A stretch of DNA of 7,603 nt, from contig DMTA01000482.1 in the NCBI GenBank assembly GCA_003454835.1, positions 1 to 7,603 of the forward strand. Direction: 5' to 3'. The translations under genes were made by a program, and so were the position numbers. The notes under the pieces were generated by a model. The model ran no database searches. It saw nothing but the letters and a program-made list of their open reading frames with translations, and had not been told where the DNA came from. Positions 1-5,329 of this stretch are shown piece after piece. This DNA comes from Achromobacter sp. GTDB taxonomy: Bacteria > Pseudomonadota > Gammaproteobacteria > Burkholderiales > Burkholderiaceae_B. Each line of letters begins with the position of its first letter. The stretch's first letter is position 1.

Positions 1-72
1 ATCCATGATGATGGCGACGTGCTCGGGGATGTCACGGATATCGGGGACCGCCTGAGTCGAACTGGTTGCCAT
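1..72 (-). CDS. uppS: Undecaprenyl diphosphate synthase (isoprenyl transferase), 5' end only
   Basis: This is the N-terminal 24 codons of a cis-prenyltransferase that condenses isopentenyl diphosphate onto farnesyl diphosphate to make the C55 lipid carrier for peptidoglycan and other envelope polymers. The visible peptide ends in PEHVAIIMD, the start of the conserved family motif HVAIIMDGNGRWA. The last visible residue, Asp24, corresponds to the catalytic Mg-binding aspartate (Asp26 in E. coli). The ATG at 72-70 gives a normal N-terminal length, but no clear Shine-Dalgarno precedes it; the upstream bases are CCCCAAACACTA. It lies downstream of frr in the same direction, as in many proteobacteria, where cdsA, dxr and bamA usually follow. 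The rest lies beyond the left edge. The family call is firm despite the short length, because the motif and the gene order agree. Confidence 0.9.
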   Translation of the reverse strand, partial: MATSSTQAVPDIRDIPEHVAIIMD

Positions 73-122
73 TAGTGTTTGGGGACTGCGCGCGGCGGAC
101 CGGCGAAAAAGACGAATACGGG

Positions 123-189
123 AAAAAACCTGCGCCGTCGGTTCCATTGCTACGAGGAAATACCGCGAGGCATTGGACGGGACGGCGCA
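123..189 (-). terminator. Large imperfect hairpin with U6 tail: terminator or attenuator between frr and uppS
   Basis: Read on the minus strand, TGCGCCGTC (189-181) pairs perfectly with GACGGCGCA (139-131). Inside it, CCAATGC pairs with GCAATGG except for one central A/A mismatch, leaving a 19-nt apical loop. The stem is followed by GG and six T (128-123). The U tract lies downstream only on the minus strand, so the polarity matches frr to uppS transcription. The structure is longer and more interrupted than a standard intrinsic terminator, so a partial terminator or attenuator is as likely as a full stop. No convincing promoter is visible in the 50 nt left before uppS. Confidence 0.45.
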
Positions 190-206
190 TGTGCAACGAA
201 ATCCTG

Positions 207-242
207 ACGCCACGTGGACCGCATTGCGGCCCGTCGTGGCGT
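207..242 (-). other. Hairpin just after the frr stop codon
   Basis: On the minus strand an outer 8-bp stem (242-235 with 214-207) encloses an inner 7-bp stem (232-226 with 222-216) with a 3-nt AAT loop. The inner stem contains one G-U pair, which would be a mismatch on the plus strand, so folding favours frr mRNA. It begins 7 nt after the stop codon. No T tract follows, so it is not a standard intrinsic terminator. A 3' stability hairpin or a Rho- or processing-related structure is possible. Confidence 0.5.
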
Positions 243-249
243 GCTGGGA

Positions 250-810
250 TTATACGGTCATGATTTCGGCTTCTTTCTGGACGACCATCTTGTCGATGTC
301 AGCAACGGCACGATCGGTCAGCTTCTGGACGTCGTCCTGCGAACGACGCTCATCGTCCTCGGAGATTTCCTTGTCCTTGACCAGCTTCTTGAGCGCTTCG
401 TTGGCTTCGCGGCGCAGGTTCCGCACCGCGATCTTGGCGTCTTCGCCTTCGCTGCGCACGACCTTGGTCAGATCACGGCGGCGCTCTTCGGTCAATGCGG
501 GCATCGGCACGCGGATCGTGTCGCCCATGGAGATGGGGTTCAGACCCAGATCCGACTCGCGGATGGCCTTTTCGATCGGGCCGGCCATGTGCTTTTCGTA
601 CGGCTGCAGGCTGATGGTGCGAGCGTCGACCAGGTTCACGTTGGCGACTTGGCCCACCGGCACGGGCGAACCGTAGTATTCGACCTGAACGTGGTCCAGG
701 ATGCCGGTGTGGGCGCGGCCCGTGCGGATCTTGGCCAGGTTGGTCTTGAGCGTATCAAGCGACTTGGCCATTCTGGCCTCGGCGGATTTGCGGATTTCTG
801 CTGCGCTCAT
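250..810 (-). CDS. frr: Ribosome recycling factor (RRF)
   Basis: This 186-residue cytoplasmic protein works with EF-G to split post-termination 70S ribosomes so that the subunits can be reused. The length matches the family (about 185). The N-terminal half of the helical domain I carries [13 protein letters not shown] near residues 22-34. The small beta domain II spans roughly residues 31-105 and includes [16 protein letters not shown]. The C-terminal helices of domain I contain the conserved [11 protein letters not shown] stretch near residues 128-138, with the arginines typical of RRF, and end with [12 protein letters not shown]. The ATG at 810-808 is supported by a strong Shine-Dalgarno, AAGGA, with a 6-nt spacer. 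The pyrH stop is only 16 nt upstream, so the two genes are almost certainly co-transcribed. A hairpin follows the stop codon. The gene is intact and typical. Confidence 0.98.
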   Translation of the reverse strand: MSAAEIRKSAEARMAKSLDTLKTNLAKIRTGRAHTGILDHVQVEYYGSPVPVGQVANVNLVDARTISLQPYEKHMAGPIEKAIRESDLGLNPISMGDTIRVPMPALTEERRRDLTKVVRSEGEDAKIAVRNLRREANEALKKLVKDKEISEDDERRSQDDVQKLTDRAVADIDKMVVQKEAEIMTV

Positions 811-826
811 GGAATTTCCTTTTCTT

Positions 827-1709
<883 letters not shown>

Positions 1710-1723
1710 GCACTACCTAGAGG

Positions 1724-2602
1724 TCAGGCGGCGCCAGCGGCGGCGGCGGCAACCTCAGCGGCAAAGTCGCTGGTCTTCTTCTCGATACCTTCGCCGACGA
1801 CGAACAGCACGAACTTGCTGATCGACGCGCCCTTTTCCTTCAGGTGCTGTTCGACCGTGTGCTTGTCGCTCTTGACGAACGGCTGCGACAGCAGCGTGAC
1901 TTCCTTCAGGAACTTCACGACCGAGCCTTCCACCATCTTGGCGACGATGTCGGCGGGCTTGCCGGATTCAGCGGCCTTCTGCTCGGCAACCGAGCGCTCG
2001 GCGGCGATGTCGGCCGGGTTCACGCCGTCGGCGTTCAGGGCCTTGGGCTTGGTGGCGGCGATGTGCATCGCCAGGTCCTTGCCCACTTCTTCGGCGCCGG
2101 TGTATTCGACCAGCACGCCGATCTTGCCGCCGTGCACGTAGCTGGCCAGCGAGTTGGCGGTTTCGATGCGCTCGAAGCGGCGGATCGAGATGTTTTCGCC
2201 GATCTTGCCGATCAGGGCGGTGCGGGTGGTTTCGACGGTGCCTTCACCGTACGGCAGCGCCGACAGAGCGGCCACGTCGGCCGGATTCTGCGTGGCGACC
2301 AGTTCGGCCAGCTTGTTCACGAAGCCGACGAAGTCGTCATTCTTGGCGACGAAGTCGGTTTCGCAGTTGATTTCGATGACGGCGCCCTTCTTGGCGTCGG
2401 CGGAGATGAACAGACCGATCAGGCCTTCGGCGGTGACGCGGGCAGCAGCCTTGCTGGCCTTGTTGCCCAGCTTGACGCGCAGGATTTCCTCGGCGCGGGC
2501 CAGGTCACCCTCGGCTTCCGTCAGGGCCTTCTTGCATTCCATCATGGGCGCGTCAGTCTTTTCGCGCAGTTCCTTGACCAGGGCAGCGGTAATTTCAGCC
2601 AT
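1724..2602 (-). CDS. tsf: Translation elongation factor Ts
   Basis: EF-Ts is the guanine nucleotide exchange factor that recycles EF-Tu from the GDP to the GTP form. The protein has 292 residues, within the usual 280-295. The N-terminal UBA-like domain (residues 1-50) has [20 protein letters not shown], close to the family signature. The core begins with GLIGLFI and [18 protein letters not shown] at 82-85 is the motif that inserts into EF-Tu and disturbs its Mg site. A second core subdomain and the C-terminal helices follow, and the chain ends in an alanine-rich tail, [12 protein letters not shown]. The ATG at 2602-2600 has a good GGAG Shine-Dalgarno with a 5-nt spacer. rpsB lies 180 nt upstream across a structured spacer, and a strong terminator follows the stop. 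The rpsB-tsf pairing is the usual one. Confidence 0.98.
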   Translation of the reverse strand: MAEITAALVKELREKTDAPMMECKKALTEAEGDLARAEEILRVKLGNKASKAAARVTAEGLIGLFISADAKKGAVIEINCETDFVAKNDDFVGFVNKLAELVATQNPADVAALSALPYGEGTVETTRTALIGKIGENISIRRFERIETANSLASYVHGGKIGVLVEYTGAEEVGKDLAMHIAATKPKALNADGVNPADIAAERSVAEQKAAESGKPADIVAKMVEGSVVKFLKEVTLLSQPFVKSDKHTVEQHLKEKGASISKFVLFVVGEGIEKKTSDFAAEVAAAAAGAA

Positions 2603-2628
2603 GTTTGCTCCAAATTTTGCTAAGACAC

Positions 2629-2782
2629 GCCCCGGCGGGCCGGGGCTGTGATTTGATTCGATGAGACGCCCGCACGGGGCGGGCCTGGAAGATGGGAGCC
2701 CAGCTTCGCAGCGCCGGCGGGGCGGAAACGGGCCAGTTTTGGCACCGCTTCCAGACCTTACCCGCCGGACATGACAACCGGC
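2629..2782 (-). other. Structured rpsB-tsf spacer with four hairpins
   Basis: In order of minus-strand transcription the spacer has four hairpins. H1 (2782-2764) is GCCGG with CCGGC around a 9-nt loop, touching the rpsB stop codon. H2 (2752-2724) has a 7-bp stem with one G-U pair and an inner GCCA-AAAC-TGGC. H3 (2684-2668) is GCCCGC-CCCGT-GCGGGC. H4 (2646-2629) is GCCCCGG-CCCG-CCGGGGC. None is followed by a T run, so none is a standard terminator. H4 ends 17 nt upstream of the tsf Shine-Dalgarno. The structures could set the S2 to EF-Ts ratio through processing or attenuation; that role is inference. Confidence 0.55.
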
Positions 2783-3532
2783 TTAGGCCTGGTTGTCTTG
2801 CACTTCGACGAACTCTTCCTGACCTTCGCCCAGCTCTTCGACCAGACCGTTCAGGTTTTGCTCGCGGCCTTCCAGGACGGCGTCGGCGATGCCCTTGGCG
2901 TACAGCGCGATGGCCTTGGCCGAGTCGTCGTTGCCGGGGATGACGTAGTCGATGCCTTCGGGCGAGTGGTTGGTGTCAACCACGGCGACCACGGGGATGC
3001 CCAGCGTCTTGGCTTCAGCGATGGCGATCTTGTGGTAGCCGACGTCGATCACGAACATGGCATCGGGCAGACCGTTCATGTCCTTGATGCCGCCGATCGA
3101 CTTGTTCAGCTTGTCCAGTTCGCGTTGGAACAGCAGGCCTTCCTTCTTGATCATGCGCTCGGCGCCGCCTTCGGCGACAACGGCTTCCATGTCCTTCAGG
3201 CGCTTGACCGAGGTCTTGACCGTCTTGAAGTTGGTCAGCATGCCGCCGAGCCAGCGGGCGTCGACGAAGGGCATGCCGCAACGGGCGGCTTCGGCGGCGA
3301 CCAGCTCGCGAGCAGCGCGCTTCGTGCCGACGAACAGGATGTTGCCACCGCGAGCAGCCAGCTGCTTCACGAACTTGGTGGCTTCCTGGTACTTGTCAAC
3401 CGTCTTTTCGAGGTTGATGATGTGAATCTTGTTGCGGTGGCCGAAGATGTACTGCGACATCTTGGGGTTCCAGTAACGGGTCTGGTGACCAAAGTGGACA
3501 CCCGCTTCCAGCATTTCGCGCATCAAAGACAT
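2783..3532 (-). CDS. rpsB: 30S ribosomal protein S2
   Basis: S2 joins late in assembly of the small ribosomal subunit and, with S1, is needed for mRNA binding and initiation. The protein has 249 residues, normal for the family. Near the N terminus are [15 protein letters not shown] (11-25) and [16 protein letters not shown] (29-44), which form the first S2 signature. FVGTKRAAR at 67-75 and [10 protein letters not shown] at 93-102 follow. A coiled-coil segment covers roughly 104-150, with the second signature after it ([19 protein letters not shown], 156-174, then [19 protein letters not shown]). The tail is acidic. The ATG at 3532-3530 has a GGAG Shine-Dalgarno with a 6-nt spacer. It is the first gene of the leftward cluster and has a hairpin-rich leader. 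In E. coli S2 represses its own rpsB-tsf mRNA through the leader, and the same may hold here. Confidence 0.98.
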   Translation of the reverse strand: MSLMREMLEAGVHFGHQTRYWNPKMSQYIFGHRNKIHIINLEKTVDKYQEATKFVKQLAARGGNILFVGTKRAARELVAAEAARCGMPFVDARWLGGMLTNFKTVKTSVKRLKDMEAVVAEGGAERMIKKEGLLFQRELDKLNKSIGGIKDMNGLPDAMFVIDVGYHKIAIAEAKTLGIPVVAVVDTNHSPEGIDYVIPGNDDSAKAIALYAKGIADAVLEGREQNLNGLVEELGEGQEEFVEVQDNQA

Positions 3533-3637
3533 TTAATTCTCCAAGGGTTGGTTTCTTGCGCCGCACCTGCATCAGCATCCTGCTGACACCCTGGGTGGTG
3601 TTGCGCGCGATTTCCCGCAAAAACGCGGGATGACAAA
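3533..3637 (-). promoter_or_regulatory. Candidate rpsB mRNA leader with regulatory hairpins
   Basis: The minus strand between a TAAAAT box and the rpsB start carries two clear hairpins. TCCCGC-GTTTTT-GCGGGA lies at 3630-3613, and TCAGCA-GGA-TGCTGA lies at 3586-3572. Around the second, CACC at 3600-3597 or 3597-3594 can pair with a GGTG at 3590-3587 or with one at 3567-3564, so alternative folds exist. No T run follows either stem. In E. coli the rpsB 5' leader, also annotated as the tff/t44 RNA, is the S2 autoregulatory target. A comparable role here is inferred from position, not from recognised sequence identity. Confidence 0.45.
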
Positions 3638-3638
3638 G

Positions 3639-3670
3639 ATTTTAACCGGGCCGGCCGATCACTGCCGCAA
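3639..3670 (-). promoter_or_regulatory. Candidate proximal rpsB promoter
   Basis: On the minus strand TAAAAT (3644-3639) is a 5 of 6 match to the -10 consensus. The nearest -35-like hexamer is TTGCGG (3670-3665), 20 nt upstream, which is longer than the preferred 17. Transcription would begin near 3632, giving a leader of about 100 nt. The -10 is reasonable; the -35 is uncertain. Confidence 0.3.
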
Positions 3671-3737
3671 TAACTACGACGCTCCAGGCGAGTTGCCTGT
3701 AGCGGCGCGCCTTTAACGACTTCTACTACGCTGCCGC

Positions 3738-3766
3738 GATAAACCCAGACGGCCGCCACACGACAA
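3738..3766 (-). promoter_or_regulatory. Candidate distal rpsB promoter
   Basis: On the minus strand TTGTCG (3766-3761) and TTTATC (3743-3738) are separated by exactly 17 nt. The hexamers match the sigma-70 consensus only partly. A GC-rich stretch, GCGGCAGCG, follows the -10, the kind of discriminator expected at a stringently controlled ribosomal promoter. The resulting leader would be about 200 nt. Confidence 0.3.
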
Positions 3767-3793
3767 GAGACTTGCTTTGCGTCTTTCCGACAC

Positions 3794-3810
3794 TCCAGGA
3801 AATTCCTGGA
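3794..3810. repeat. 17-bp dyad, possible operator
   Basis: TCCAGGAA and TTCCTGGA are perfect 8-bp inverted arms around a single central base. The dyad lies upstream of the candidate rpsB promoters, about 28 bp beyond the distal -35. A one-base centre does not favour an RNA hairpin, so a binding site for a dimeric regulator is the more natural reading. I do not recognise the regulator, and chance is possible. Confidence 0.35.
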
Positions 3811-4410
3811 AGTTTCTTCGAGACGCACCCGGAATTGTTTTGTTGGCGGCGAAATCCAGTTCTTCGCAAACGTGGCCGCAAGGCCCCGCCCGCGCATCAG
3901 GCCGCTGTGGCAGTTCTTAAGGATCCTTTTCAGGATGCGCTTTTCAGCACAAATTCCGAGAACTTCCAAGAACTTAATCCAGCGCCCATACCGAACCTGC
4001 ATCGCCGCTCGAAAACACTTCCGGGCTTGCAAGCACACCGCGCCCAGCCAATGTCGGCATTCATGCCCCAAGCTTCATGCCCCAAGCCTCATGCCCCAAG
4101 CTTCATGCCCGTAGCGCCTCCAGCCGGATTTCCGTTTGTCGCTCGCTTTCCCCAACAACCAGCAGCCTGCCCGAATTCGCTCCACAACCTTCGCTTGCGG
4201 TGAAACTTCAGGGCCTGCCGCGGGATCTTAAGTAAAAACCGCGCGAAACCAGATTTCCTGCCGGGTGTGCGCTAGAACCGCTGCTCAAGAACGTCTGCTC
4301 TAGACCTAAGCTCTGGACCCAAAGGCCAGCACCCGCCGGGTTTGGCTGGGAGCCGGGATTTCCCACCCTGACGGATGTTCTTGTCCTGACTCTTCTTGCC
4401 GGTAACCCGA
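3811..4410. other. Non-coding part of the divergent rpsB/map spacer
   Basis: No believable gene is seen in these 600 bp. The open frames present on either strand encode cysteine-, proline- and arginine-rich peptides without family motifs. They lack good ribosome binding sites, and the 14-bp tandem repeat changes frame in each copy. Base composition is visibly less GC-rich than in the flanking genes, as expected for intergenic DNA. It contains the tandem repeat at 4061-4110, a 13-bp-period direct repeat at 4297-4319 and a small hairpin at 4326-4349 (CCAGC/GCTGG with inner ACCC/GGGT). An unannotated small RNA cannot be excluded. Confidence 0.6.
4061..4110. repeat. 14-bp tandem repeat, about 3.6 copies
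   Basis: The unit TCATGCCCCAAGCT occurs at 4061-4074, 4075-4088 (last base C instead of T) and 4089-4102. A partial fourth copy, TCATGCCC, lies at 4103-4110. The unit is not a multiple of three and no gene covers it. It is a candidate variable-number tandem repeat, or an array of binding sites between the two divergent transcription units. Confidence 0.9.
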
Positions 4411-4442
4411 TTGCTCCCCAAATTTTTAGGGAAGCCTATAAT
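4411..4442 (+). promoter_or_regulatory. Candidate map promoter
   Basis: A perfect TATAAT -10 box lies at 4437-4442, 49 nt before the map start codon. The best -35-like hexamer is TTGCTC at 4411-4416, 20 nt upstream; at the ideal 17-nt spacing the hexamer is CTCCCC. An A/T-rich stretch occupies part of the spacer. Transcription would start near 4449, leaving a leader of about 43 nt. The -10 makes this the most convincing promoter in the window, although the -35 is weak. Confidence 0.6.
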
Positions 4443-4491
4443 TCTACTATTCTTTCAAGCAGACATTCAAGCGACTCGTCGCAAGCATTCC

Positions 4492-5313
4492 ATGGGCACA
4501 ATCACCAATCCGGCCGACCTGGCCAAGATGCGCGCCGCCTGCCAGGACGCCGCCAAAGTTCTCGATTTCATCACCCCGCACGTCAAGCCGGGCGTCACCA
4601 CGGGCGAACTCGACCGCCTGTGCCTGGAATATCTGACCGACGAGCTCAAGGTGAAGTCCGCCACGGTCGGCTACGCGCCCCCGGGCTACCCGCCCTTCCC
4701 TGGCGCCATCTGTACCTCGGTCAATCACCAGGTGTGCCACGGCATCCCCGGCGACAAGGTCCTGAAAAACGGGGACTCATTGAACATCGACGTCACCATC
4801 ATCAAGGATGGCTGGTTCGGCGACACGAGCCGGATGTACGCGGTGGGTGAACAGTCCATCCTGTCCCGGCGCCTGTCCGACATCACGTTCGAGTGCATGT
4901 GGAAAGGCATCCAGCAGGTCAAGAACGGCGCCACGCTGGGCGACATCGGCAACGCGATCCAGAAGCACGCCGAATCGAACGGCTTCTCGGTGGTGCGCGA
5001 ATTCTGCGGCCACGGCATCGGCGAGCGCTTCCATGAAGACCCGCAGGTGCTGCACTACGGCAAGCCCGGCACGGGCGTGAAGCTGGTGACCGGCATGCTG
5101 TTCACCATCGAGCCCATGATCAATGCCGGACGCCGGGAAATCCGGCAACTGGCCGATGGCTGGACGGTCGTCACCCGCGACCACAGCCTGTCCGCGCAAT
5201 GGGAACACGCCGTCTGCGTGACGGAAACGGGCTACGAGGTCCTGACCCTCTCGCCCGGCATGCCTCAGCCGCCCGCGTTCATCACCGAACCCATCGTCAT
5301 TCCCGCCGTCTGA
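4492..5313 (+). CDS. map: Methionine aminopeptidase, type I
   Basis: This cytoplasmic metalloenzyme removes the initiator methionine from new proteins when the second residue is small. The 273 residues form one pita-bread peptidase domain. The five metal ligands are all visible: Asp100 (SLNIDVT), Asp111 (FGDTSRMY), His174 (FCGHGIGERFHEDP), Glu207 (FTIEPM) and Glu238 (WEHAVCV). His83 in VCHGIPG and His181 match the catalytic histidines. The frame extends upstream to a TTG at 4396, but that would include the promoter; homologs start at MGTITNPADLAKMR, so I chose the ATG at 4492. No clear Shine-Dalgarno precedes it. A short tail (TEPIVIPAV) follows the catalytic core. It diverges from rpsB and leads into glnD after 16 nt, so the two are probably one operon. 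Confidence 0.97.
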   Translation: MGTITNPADLAKMRAACQDAAKVLDFITPHVKPGVTTGELDRLCLEYLTDELKVKSATVGYAPPGYPPFPGAICTSVNHQVCHGIPGDKVLKNGDSLNIDVTIIKDGWFGDTSRMYAVGEQSILSRRLSDITFECMWKGIQQVKNGATLGDIGNAIQKHAESNGFSVVREFCGHGIGERFHEDPQVLHYGKPGTGVKLVTGMLFTIEPMINAGRREIRQLADGWTVVTRDHSLSAQWEHAVCVTETGYEVLTLSPGMPQPPAFITEPIVIPAV

Positions 5314-5329
5314 AGACCCGCAGCCACCC

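Noticed and set aside
3396..3577. Short minus-strand frame beginning at an ATG in the rpsB leader hairpin (MLMQVRRKKPTLGE...), considered as a leader peptide.
   Set aside because: It has no ribosome site and runs deep into rpsB out of frame. Its start is buried in the stem. The overlap looks accidental.
1844..3586. Plus-strand open frames of 259 and 271 codons opposite tsf and rpsB.
   Set aside because: Antisense shadows; the translated sequences are mirror-frame artefacts of highly biased ribosomal-type codon use.
3523..4071. A 182-codon minus-strand frame running through the rpsB leader.
   Set aside because: It covers the promoter and leader hairpins and overlaps the rpsB start. Its product has no recognisable domain.
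3772..4203. A 143-codon plus-strand frame in the divergent spacer.
   Set aside because: The composition is unlike a real protein of this genome, the frame runs through the 14-bp repeat in a different phase in each copy, and no ribosome site is seen.
4396..4491. A 32-residue N-terminal extension of methionine aminopeptidase from a TTG.
   Set aside because: It would span the TATAAT promoter, and homologs start at MGTITNPADL.
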